DNA of 6,480 bases. Source: Gammaproteobacteria bacterium (GTDB lineage: Bacteria > Pseudomonadota > Gammaproteobacteria > JAABTG01). Below, in pieces: positions 1-5,396 of the stretch. Numbering within the stretch: the stretch's first letter is position 1; the number at the start of each line of letters is the position of its first letter. The position numbers and the translations under genes were made by a program. The stretch is from assembly GCA_030066245.1 (NCBI GenBank), contig JASJBY010000300.1, forward strand, positions 1 through 6,480, read 5' to 3'. The notes beneath the pieces were generated by a model, which made no database searches, was not told where the DNA came from, and worked only from the letters and a program-made list of their open reading frames with translations.

Positions 1-339
1 GGATTCCACCTTCGAGATGGTGTACTCCAGCCATTGAGTGAGAATCGCGATGAACAGGCCAAGGAACAGCAGATAGCCGAGCACGGTCACCACGGTGGAG
101 ACGAAGCGCCGCACGACTCCCTCGTCGTCGCCGAGGTATCCCGGATCGGTCAAGCGCAGGAACGCCCACCACACGCCCTCGTCCCACTGCGAGATGCTCG
201 GGTCGAATAGCACGACCATGGCGCCACCGACGACGGCGACCGTCGCGACCACTGCAACGGCGAGCATGAGGCGGTATTGGAGCCCCCGCAGCAACGCTCG
301 CTCGAACATGAATCGGATCCACGCCATTGGCCGTCGCAT
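1..339 (-). CDS. CASTOR/POLLUX-like ion channel, N-terminal membrane part (runs off the left edge)
   Basis: Only the first 113 codons lie in the window; the frame is open to base 1. The ATG at 339 follows AGGAGG with a 6-base spacer, a strong ribosome site. Seen: a short basic N-terminus, a hydrophobic helix at about residues 25-46, an amphipathic stretch with WDEGVWWAFLRLTDPGYLGDD (part of residues 52-72), then a second hydrophobic helix at about 80-103. This TM-pore loop-TM layout, with the loop reading LTDPGYLGDD where a K+ channel has its TVGYG filter, is what I know from bacterial relatives of plant CASTOR/POLLUX channels, which continue into a cytoplasmic RCK/TrkA-N-like region. That C-terminal region lies outside the window, so the call rests on the membrane part alone. 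Role inferred: inner-membrane cation conductance. It lies downstream of the DUF502 remnant and the antiporter on the same strand, with 111 bases between it and the remnant's stop. Confidence 0.72.
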   Translation of the reverse strand, partial: MRRPMAWIRFMFERALLRGLQYRLMLAVAVVATVAVVGGAMVVLFDPSISQWDEGVWWAFLRLTDPGYLGDDEGVVRRFVSTVVTVLGYLLFLGLFIAILTQWLEYTISKVES

Positions 340-450
340 CTCAAACCTCCTCAAGGATTCTCATTGTTGCTGCGTCACAGCCCTGGCGAGGTACTCGCTC
401 GCAATGCTGTCACCCGCTAGTCGCTCAACGTGAACACCTGATTGCGTCTC

Positions 451-670
451 TTATTTCTTCTGCTGAGCGTTTGAGAACGCAATCTTGTCACGCGCGATGG
501 CGCCGCCCGAGATCACGAAATTCATGGCCTCGTCCAGGGTCCAGTCCGTGGAGACCAGCTCATCCACCGGTACCAGCTCCAGGTAGCCGTTTGTCGGATT
601 GGGCGTCGTCGGCACGTAGACGGCCGCGAGCTCCTGACCTGTCTTCTCATCGACGAGGGTGCGTGTCCCG
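451..670 (-). pseudogene. DUF502 family membrane protein, 3' fragment (5' two thirds missing)
   Basis: Reading leftward, this frame gives TGQELAAVYVPTTPNPTNGY, then ELVPVDELVS and a C-terminus around MNFVISGGAIA, ending at TAA (451-453). PTTPNPT(N/S)G followed by a VP-x-D/E strand and a terminal VISGG is the C-terminal signature of DUF502 proteins. The frame stays open back to a TGA at 709-711 but has no ATG, GTG or TTG start, and the amino-terminal helices and the middle LP-(I/L)-V-x-x-IY motif are absent. The last part of the open frame (671-708) is the end of the antiporter gene in another frame, so the join lies at or just left of the antiporter stop. A full-length gene of about 200-230 codons has therefore lost its first roughly 150 codons. 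A second, complete but divergent DUF502 gene lies at 5397-6071. Non-functional in its own right, in my view. Confidence 0.72.
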
Positions 671-1807
671 TCAGTCGAAGATGAGGACGATATATGCCAG
701 GAACAGAATCAGATGTACGAAGCCCTGCAGCACATTGGTGCGCTCGGTGTTGAAGTTCACCACAGAGACCAGCAGCGTAACCAGCAACAGATGGGCCTCC
801 GCATTCTCCAGCCCCAGCTCCACCCGCTTGCCAGTTACCAGGCCGATACCCAGGACCGCGGGGATCGTGAGCCCGATGGTAGCAAGGGCGGAGCCGAGGG
901 CAATGTTCATGGTCCGCTGCAGCTTGTTCGACACGGCCGCCTTGACCGCGGCCAGGCCCTCAGGTGAGAGGACGAGGATTGCCACAAGGAATCCCCCTAA
1001 TGCCTGGGGTGCGCCCAGGGTGGCGATGCCGTGATCAACCAGGGCCGCCATCTTCTTCGACAACAGCACGATGGGTAACATGGTCAACGGCAGTAGTACG
1101 GCGTGATAGGCCAGGGATCGGACGACTAAATCACCGTGGCCATGGCCTGGGTCCTCACCCTCCGTCCCCGATATCTCAGGTTGCAGGAAGAAGGAACGGT
1201 GGCGCATGGTCTGGATGGCGAGAAATACCCCCCAGAGGCCGACAGACATGAGGATCAGGAATACTGCCATCAAGGGCGATGCCTCACCCCCCGGTGCGGA
1301 GGTCGTGTAGCGCGGCAGCACAATGCCCAGCCCGGCAAGGGGGATGATCACCGCCAGATAGGCCGCAGCCCCTTTCAGGTTATAGACCTGTTGGCCATGG
1401 CGCAGGGCGCCCACTAACAGCGTGAACCCCACCATGCCGTTCAGCACGATCATGAGGACTGAGAACAGGGTGTCGCGGGCAAGGGTCGGATTGTTCTCGC
1501 CGGTGAGCATGATAGCCGCGATCATGATCACCTCGATGCTGATGACGGAGACGGTCAGAATAAGGGTGCCGTACGGCTCGCCGAGCAGGACCGCCAGGCT
1601 GTCGGCATGCCGCACGACGCCGAAGGCAAGCCACAGCATGACCAGAAACAGCCAAGCAAAAAGGACGCTTGACCACAGGGGGTTGGAGAGATCAGAGAGC
1701 AGTGCCCCCCCGAAGAGGGTGAAGACGACTGTGGTTAGGGCGCCCACCCACAGAGCGAGCTCGGAGCGGAGTATGCCCGGTGTTCCAAGTTCGTTGCTGG
1801 TGCTCAC
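671..1807 (-). CDS. chaA: ChaA-type Ca2+(Na+/K+):H+ antiporter
   Basis: 378 residues, close to the 366 of E. coli ChaA, and collinear with it as I remember that sequence. It is an inner-membrane cation/proton exchanger of the CaCA superfamily, expected to export Ca2+ and, in ChaA, Na+ and K+ in alkaline or saline conditions. Seen: two inverted half-repeats with the conserved acidic helices, GEPYGTLILTVSVISIEV at about 76-93 (Glu92) and LSPEGLAAVKAAVSNKLQR at about 280-298 (Glu283); about 10-11 hydrophobic helices; a polar central loop at about 203-230 with acidic residues and GHGHGD, where E. coli ChaA also has an acidic/His loop; and ERTNVLQGFVHL near the C-terminus. I chose GTG at 1807 because AAAGGAG lies 8 bases upstream and the residues before it in the longer frame (ATG at 1921) do not resemble the family. 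The end (AYIVLIFD) looks natural although the next gene is broken right behind it. Confidence 0.9.
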   Translation of the reverse strand: MSTSNELGTPGILRSELALWVGALTTVVFTLFGGALLSDLSNPLWSSVLFAWLFLVMLWLAFGVVRHADSLAVLLGEPYGTLILTVSVISIEVIMIAAIMLTGENNPTLARDTLFSVLMIVLNGMVGFTLLVGALRHGQQVYNLKGAAAYLAVIIPLAGLGIVLPRYTTSAPGGEASPLMAVFLILMSVGLWGVFLAIQTMRHRSFFLQPEISGTEGEDPGHGHGDLVVRSLAYHAVLLPLTMLPIVLLSKKMAALVDHGIATLGAPQALGGFLVAILVLSPEGLAAVKAAVSNKLQRTMNIALGSALATIGLTIPAVLGIGLVTGKRVELGLENAEAHLLLVTLLVSVVNFNTERTNVLQGFVHLILFLAYIVLIFD

Positions 1808-1980
1808 GGGCGGCTCTCCTTTGTGGCAATTGTTTCCCGCATACGGGCGCAGCAGCATAACCCATGCTATCCATTGCGCAAAACCCAGGCGAAAGACGGC
1901 TGTCGTGGGTGCCGCTCGCATTCACGGCAGCCTCGCTGAGTACCCGCGGACTTCGTACTGATTGGTGGTTAGGGGGATAG

Positions 1981-2250
1981 ATGTCGTTTCCCGGGCGGGC
2001 GAAGGCAACTCAGGAAGTCAATCTCTCCTTCCGTGTGGCCGGCCCCCTGATCACGCGCCCCGTGATCGTCGGCGATACGGTCAAGGCCGGCGATGTCCTT
2101 GCCCGCATCGACCCCCGTGATTTTGAAGTGAACCTGCTGGCCGTCCAGGGGCAGCTTGCGGAGGCCAGGGCAGCGCTCAAGCGGGCTGAAGCGGATTACC
2201 AGCGACTAAGCCGGGTATTCAAGTCTGTAAGGCGCGGTCGTGGGCCGTGA
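1981..2250 (+). pseudogene. RND efflux periplasmic adaptor (HlyD/AcrA family), internal 5' fragment
   Basis: The frame opens with MSFPGRAKATQEVNLSFRVA, then GDTVKAGDVLARIDPRDFEV and the start of a helical hairpin (LAVQGQLAEARAALKRAEAD, then YQRLSRVFKS). This is the first beta strand, the lipoyl-like half-motif and the first coiled-coil helix of a membrane fusion protein that links an inner-membrane RND pump to an outer-membrane channel. Family members are about 350-400 residues; here about 83 match and the last six (VRRGRG region) come from the sequence across a junction. The signal peptide or lipobox and linker expected before SFPGR are also absent: a TAG stands directly before the ATG and the bases to the left do not read as a signal peptide. 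AGGGGG lies just upstream, so a short product is possible, but it could not form an adaptor. No pump gene follows. Confidence 0.75.
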
Positions 2251-2479
2251 AGTGCGCTGCGCTCCTGGCATCCGGACCTCGACGCCTGTCTTCGATGACC
2301 TTGCTCGCGTTCGTCAGGAAGCTGCGCAGGGTGTCCCGTGGGCTTGAGGTGTCCGCTGGCCGCAACGGGTAGGGGTCGAAATCGGCCTTGTTATCCTGGG
2401 CCAACGCGACGAGTGGCGACGTTACAAGGACCAGTAACAGAAGTGAAACAGGAAGCAATGCCCGAGAGAATCTGACCAT
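2219..2479 (-). pseudogene. MscS-type mechanosensitive channel, N-terminal fragment
   Basis: From ATG at 2479 (GAAGGG close upstream; an in-frame ATG at 2512 is an alternative) the frame encodes 86 residues. Seen: a signal peptide (basic MVRFSR, hydrophobic core LLPVSLLLLVLVTSPLVALA, cleavage likely near ALAQ), then DPYPLRPADTSSPRDTLRSF and LTNASKVIED, ending at a TGA at 2219-2221. A signal peptide followed by NPxxPPDTSSPR(D/A)TLxSF and a short helical region is the periplasmic lead-in of large MscS-family proteins. The last in-register piece may be RALQT, which in such proteins typically runs on into LDF/LDLS. All membrane helices and the MscS beta domain are missing because the frame runs straight into the reversed adaptor fragment. 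The family call comes from this N-terminal pattern only, so a different protein sharing that lead-in is possible. Confidence 0.6.
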
Positions 2480-2724
2480 CGGCCCTTCAGTCATTCCTAC
2501 CACGGAGGTCATCTCCCACTGGAACGCATGGCGATATTTCCGTCTGTTCCAACTGCCTACCCACCAACGCATCGTCGGATTGTGCAGCAAGCAAGACCGA
2601 TCTGGCCAGTGCTTCTCGTCGTCAAAGGCAAGTCGCCGTCTTACGTTTTGTCTCCCCGGGCAAGGATGCCTTCGCAAACGGGACTACCTGCCCTCACGCC
2701 AAGCGCCCCGACACCGTAAGCTGC

Positions 2725-2730
2725 TATGAT
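2725..2730 (+). promoter_or_regulatory. possible -10 element for the Uma2 gene
   Basis: TATGAT matches the sigma-70 -10 consensus at five of six positions and lies 29 bases before the ATG at 2760. I see no good -35 box 16-18 bases upstream and no strong Shine-Dalgarno before the ATG, so the assignment is weak. The rest of 2480-2759 holds no convincing gene; its left part is the leader of the broken MscS-type gene on the other strand. Confidence 0.22.
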
Positions 2731-2759
2731 CCTTCGCAATAACCTCTGAGTACTCAGCT

Positions 2760-3320
2760 ATGTCGGACCCTGCGCGCCGCAAACCCAGCTACGAGCATAT
2801 CGTCGCCCTGCCGGAACACTTGGTGGGCGAAATCCTCGCCGGCGAGCTGTACACCCACCCGCGCCCCTCGCCACGCCACGCGCGGGCCTACTCTGCGCTG
2901 GGGTACCTGATTGGCGGACCGTTCGACGGCGGTAGAGACGGCCCAGGCGGATGGTGGATCCTCGATGAGCCAGAGCTGCATCTTGGCGCCGACATCATAG
3001 TCCCGGATTTGGCGGGGTGGCGCCGCGAGCGGCTCCCCAACCTGCCCGAAACCGCTTGGTTCGAGCTGGCTCCGGACTGGGCCTGCGAGATCCTTTCCCC
3101 CGCCACCGCACGCACAGACCGCGCCGTTAAGATGCCGATCTACGCCCGTGAGGGCGTTCCTCACTTGTGGCTGGTAGACCCCGATGCCCGTACGCTGGAG
3201 GTCTATCGCCTGCAGGACGACGCCCACTGGCTGCTGCTCGAAACCCTCAAGCAGGACGAACCGGTACGCCAACCGCCCTTCGAGGCGATTAGTTTTCCGC
3301 TCGGAGATCTTTGGGCGTGA
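2760..3320 (+). CDS. Uma2 family (DUF820) PD-(D/E)XK nuclease-fold protein
   Basis: 186 residues, the usual Uma2 length. Seen in order: an N-terminal segment with YEHIVALPEHLVGEILAGEL holding the helix-1 Glu (about 24), HARAYSALGYLIGG, then ADIIVPDLAGW with the motif Asp83, WACEILSPATARTDRAVKM with Glu110 and Lys124, and YAREGVPHLWLVDPDARTLE. D-x(n)-E-x(13)-K plus 'Y-x-x-x-G-V-x-x-x-W-L-V-D-P' is the family hallmark, so the active-site set appears complete. The family has a restriction-endonuclease fold; most members are uncharacterised, many sit in large paralogue sets or near mobile DNA, and a DNA target is not known. It is a single gene on plus between minus-strand genes, with a weak ribosome site and no partner gene. 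Classification is secure; biological role is not. Confidence 0.9.
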   Translation: MSDPARRKPSYEHIVALPEHLVGEILAGELYTHPRPSPRHARAYSALGYLIGGPFDGGRDGPGGWWILDEPELHLGADIIVPDLAGWRRERLPNLPETAWFELAPDWACEILSPATARTDRAVKMPIYAREGVPHLWLVDPDARTLEVYRLQDDAHWLLLETLKQDEPVRQPPFEAISFPLGDLWA

Positions 3321-3797
3321 CGATCGTTTTCAACGAACCGCTTTGAACCAACCCATGGAGCTCCTATGACTCGCGGGGCGCGCCCTGAACGCGCCGTCGC
3401 GGACGGTTTCGTAGGTCGCGCCAGTTTGAACGGAATGCGACAGACTGTTAAGTCCATCTTGCGGATCAGAGGTTGCCCTGAGTTCGGGAAATGCGTCAAG
3501 CGGCGAGCGGGTTAGCAGGCGTGGAACGGCGGGTTGGACACCGGCACCGGGTGACGAGGTAGTGGTTTTGGCATCGCAGGCGGGGGCGACCGTCGAGAAA
3601 GGCGACAATTAGGAGCCTGTCGAGATGGTCAGCGCGAGCCTCAGCGCCTTCACTCGGCAGAGGCTCATGCGCTGAGTGAGTGCCGCTTCAGCTCCGCTGT
3701 GGCACCTGGCCACGTTGACCATAGTGGCGAAACACTGGCACGGCGACGTCACTACCTCGCGCCAGGCGGCGCACTGCGGTAATTCTTCTGAGCTGTC
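3321..3797. other. non-coding or degraded stretch between the Uma2 gene and the toxin gene
   Basis: I see no convincing gene in these 477 bases. Contents: a GGCGCG/CGCGCC hairpin at 3377-3395 (6-bp arms, 7-base loop, no T run); a 49-codon plus-strand frame at 3366-3515 starting 5 bases after GGAG, with basic sequence I do not recognise; perfect 8-bp arms CTCAGCGC (3640-3647) and GCGCTGAG (3669-3676); and a GCGCC-AGGC-GGCGC hairpin at 3759-3772, 25 bases past the toxin stop and possibly ending that transcript. Longer frames on minus here have no recognisable motif and look like chance openings in GC-rich DNA. Confidence 0.5.
3759..3772 (-). terminator. hairpin downstream of the PIN toxin gene
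   Basis: Arms GCGCC and GGCGC with a 4-base loop lie 25 bases beyond the toxin stop codon in the direction of transcription. There is no run of T on the minus strand after it, so intrinsic termination would be weak; it may only stabilise the mRNA end. Confidence 0.25.
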
Positions 3798-4193
3798 CTA
3801 CCAGATTGTCTCGACGTGAGGGTAGTTTCGGATTCTTTCATCCTTCGTCACGAGGCTCGCACCGAGAAAGAGCGTTGTCGCAATGATCATCCGGTCCGCT
3901 GGATCGCTGTGAAGACCATTCGGAAGGTTAACCGAGCGCACGGCAATCTGATTCGTTACGGGTACGAAACGTAAGAACGGCAAAGCCTCCGAGTTTGCGA
4001 TCCAATCCGCCACCTCCATAGTCAGTTCGAGGCGCCCGCGATTTACCAGTAAGGCCACTTCCAATGTGCTAATGGCGGAAATATGGACGGTTCGCTGCGA
4101 GACGTGGTGCTCGATGGCCTGTCTGGCTGGAGCCGATAGAGATTCCGATCCGGAGACCCACCATAGCCAGGCGTGGGTATCCAGGACAATCAC
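3798..4193 (-). CDS. PIN-domain ribonuclease toxin of a type II toxin-antitoxin pair
   Basis: 131 residues, the usual size of a VapC-like PIN toxin: a Mg2+-dependent endoribonuclease in the cytoplasm, inhibited by its antitoxin. Seen: MIVLDTHAWLWW with Asp5, ISTLEVALL with Glu45, SDPADRMIIATTLFLGASLV with Asp97 and Asp100, VTKDERI with Asp118, and the terminal YPHVETIW. The acidic active-site set is complete, so the enzyme should be active. DTHAWLWW and the DPADR block are typical of the PIN subgroup paired with Phd/YefM antitoxins. The start is GTG at 4193, overlapping the antitoxin stop in the 4-base GTGA (4190-4193), so translation is probably coupled and the weak start keeps toxin below antitoxin. 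Family call firm; the RNA target cannot be read from the sequence. Confidence 0.93.
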   Translation of the reverse strand: MIVLDTHAWLWWVSGSESLSAPARQAIEHHVSQRTVHISAISTLEVALLVNRGRLELTMEVADWIANSEALPFLRFVPVTNQIAVRSVNLPNGLHSDPADRMIIATTLFLGASLVTKDERIRNYPHVETIW

Positions 4194-4423
4194 CGCAGAG
4201 ATTTCCAGTCTTCTGGCGCGATGGGTTCGGTCGGCTCTTCGTATCGAACCACACTGCCCTTCAGTCCACGCAGCGCTTCCTGCGGATCTTCCCTATACGG
4301 AATAATCTTCAGTACCGGCTTCCCGTGGTCCGTGACAATCAGTTCCTGCCCCGTTCGCTGTACTTCACGGAAGTACTCCAGGGCATGGGCCTTAAGCTTG
4401 GACTTGGATACCGTGCGTTCCAT
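4190..4423 (-). CDS. Phd/YefM family antitoxin
   Basis: 77 residues. The N-terminal half, SKSKLKAHALEYFREVQRTG at about 6-25 then ELIVTDHGKPVLKIIPY at about 27-43, is the Phd/YefM DNA-binding fold: helix, beta strands and the conserved 'TDHGKPV' turn. The C-terminal part (about 44-77) is polar and acidic, RYEEPTEPIAPEDWKSLR, as expected for the flexible tail that wraps and neutralises the toxin. ATG at 4423 follows GGAGA with a 6-base spacer. It is first in the operon, overlapping the PIN toxin gene by 4 bases. Such antitoxins repress their own promoter as dimers, and two matching palindromes lie 30-53 bases upstream of the start. Confidence 0.92.
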   Translation of the reverse strand: MERTVSKSKLKAHALEYFREVQRTGQELIVTDHGKPVLKIIPYREDPQEALRGLKGSVVRYEEPTEPIAPEDWKSLR

Positions 4424-4452
4424 GACCAGTCTCCAGCAACTCGAATGATGCC

Positions 4453-4476
4453 TATGGGCATAATACTATGGTCATA
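4453..4476 (-). promoter_or_regulatory. twin palindromic operator over the toxin-antitoxin promoter
   Basis: TATGGGCATA (4453-4462) and TATGGTCATA (4467-4476) are copies of one palindrome, TATGNNCATA, with centres 14 bases apart. Between and across them, read on minus, lie -10-like hexamers TAGTAT (4463-4468) and TATTAT (4460-4465). TTGCGC (4486-4491) sits 17 bases upstream of TAGTAT but matches only the TTG of a -35 box. Known Phd and YefM operators are paired short palindromes about one turn apart (12-13 bases between centres), so these are the likely binding sites for the antitoxin and toxin-antitoxin complex. Binding is inferred, not shown. Confidence 0.6.
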
Positions 4477-4551
4477 TTCTTGCAGGCGCAATGGTGGAAC
4501 GTGATACTGCCGTTTACCAGGAGCAGACCACGAGAGCCGGCTCCTTAGCTC

Positions 4552-4570
4552 ACGCCTTCCCTCAAGGCGT
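4552..4570 (-). terminator. hairpin at the end of the DUF502/DUF4239 operon
   Basis: ACGCCTT and AAGGCGT form a perfect 7-bp stem with a 5-base loop, overlapping the stop codon of the DUF4239-like gene (4562-4564). A second perfect palindrome, GAGCCGGCTC, follows at 4534-4543. No T run is present on the transcript side, so this is a candidate 3' end structure rather than a classical intrinsic terminator. Confidence 0.3.
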
Positions 4571-5377
4571 CACGCTTACTGCAGGGTCGCGTGTCATCTC
4601 GCGCTGTACACTGGTGCCAAGCTGAACCATCGGCTCCTGGTCGACGTAGAACAGGCCCCTTACGGGGCGGTCCAGGTCGATGACCAGCAAGAACACGGTG
4701 GCATAAGTGAGCATCATGACTACAGTCGGGAACCCGTAGCGGCGCTCGCGCAGACCCAGCAGGTAGCCGGTTAGGACCATCATCAGGATGGAGAGCAGCG
4801 CAAGGGTCGCAATCACCATATCCGGAATACGCACCCAAGACTCGACGTAGACGCGCTTGCCGTGCAGATCAATCAGCTCGTTCAACGACTGGATGTAGAG
4901 AGAGATCACGGGGGTGGGTGTTTTGCGAGCCAGGGCCGTCGCTTCGTCCCACAGCTGCTGTTGCAGTTGCTCAGCCCGGTCCAGCTTCGCTTCACGAGAC
5001 TCGACGAAGAGCGTGTCTCGTCCCGCCACATACTCAGAGAAAAGCTTGCGACTGGTGGTTCGCTGCGGTTCCGGCAGGTATGCAGTGCGCAGAAAGGCCG
5101 TGCCGATGGCGTTGACGTCGTCGATCACGAGCTGCCTGCGAGAGTCGAATTGCGAGCCGGCCATGGAATAGGTGAATCCGAGCATGAACCCCGCAAGCGC
5201 GAGCATGGCGCCCAATACGATGCCGGCCTGGGCCGTCCGGCTCTCGTCGACATAGTCGGTGCTCCGCTGCCGCCGTTCGCCGAGGAAGTAGCCGCCTTCC
5301 ACGGCGGCCCAGAAAAGGAGCCCGAGGCCCAGGTAGAGCACCCAGATGGGAATGGCGTCCAGAAAGTGAACGGACAT
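4562..5377 (-). CDS. bestrophin-like (DUF4239-type) inner-membrane protein
   Basis: 271 residues from ATG at 5377. Hydrophobic helices at about 9-28, 51-72, 185-209 and 215-235 give two helical hairpins around a charged middle. The diagnostic block is ALAGFMLGFTYSMA at about 59-72, running into GSQFDSRRQLVIDDVNAIGT (about 74-93) and FLRTAYLPEPQR. A helix ending GFTxSMAxxxFDxRR followed by 'xxNAIGTAxLR' is the pattern of DUF4239/bestrophin-like bacterial proteins; their activity is not established, and a channel role is only an analogy. Residues 105-180 are polar and probably helical outside the membrane. The GGAGG nearest this gene lies 12 bases before the ATG, longer than ideal, but no better start is in frame. 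It follows the DUF502 gene by 19 bases, so the two are almost surely one transcript. Confidence 0.75.
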   Translation of the reverse strand: MSVHFLDAIPIWVLYLGLGLLFWAAVEGGYFLGERRQRSTDYVDESRTAQAGIVLGAMLALAGFMLGFTYSMAGSQFDSRRQLVIDDVNAIGTAFLRTAYLPEPQRTTSRKLFSEYVAGRDTLFVESREAKLDRAEQLQQQLWDEATALARKTPTPVISLYIQSLNELIDLHGKRVYVESWVRIPDMVIATLALLSILMMVLTGYLLGLRERRYGFPTVVMMLTYATVFLLVIDLDRPVRGLFYVDQEPMVQLGTSVQREMTRDPAVSVTP

Positions 5378-5396
5378 CGTGCTCAGTAACCTCCGC

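Noticed and set aside
1808..1921. Longer amino-terminus for the antiporter, starting at ATG 1921
   Set aside because: The extra 38 residues do not resemble ChaA, and a good AAAGGAG site sits before the GTG at 1807.
1422..1961. Long plus-strand frame opposite the 5' part of chaA
   Set aside because: The opposite strand matches ChaA along its whole length; this frame has no motif and no ribosome site.
3330..3608. Minus-strand frames opposite the Uma2 tail and the following gap
   Set aside because: They have no recognisable motif or credible ribosome site, their ends vary, and they overlap one another; they look like chance openings in GC-rich DNA.
3420..3611. Plus-strand frame ending with DEVVVLASQAGATVEKGD, lipoyl-domain-like
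   Set aside because: The resemblance is limited to valine/glycine-rich composition; there is no start codon after the upstream TGA and no lysine-bearing lipoyl motif, so chance is the better reading.
4862..5389. Long plus-strand frame opposite the DUF4239-like gene
   Set aside because: It is the antisense of a well-supported membrane protein gene and its product shows only GC-rich shadow composition.
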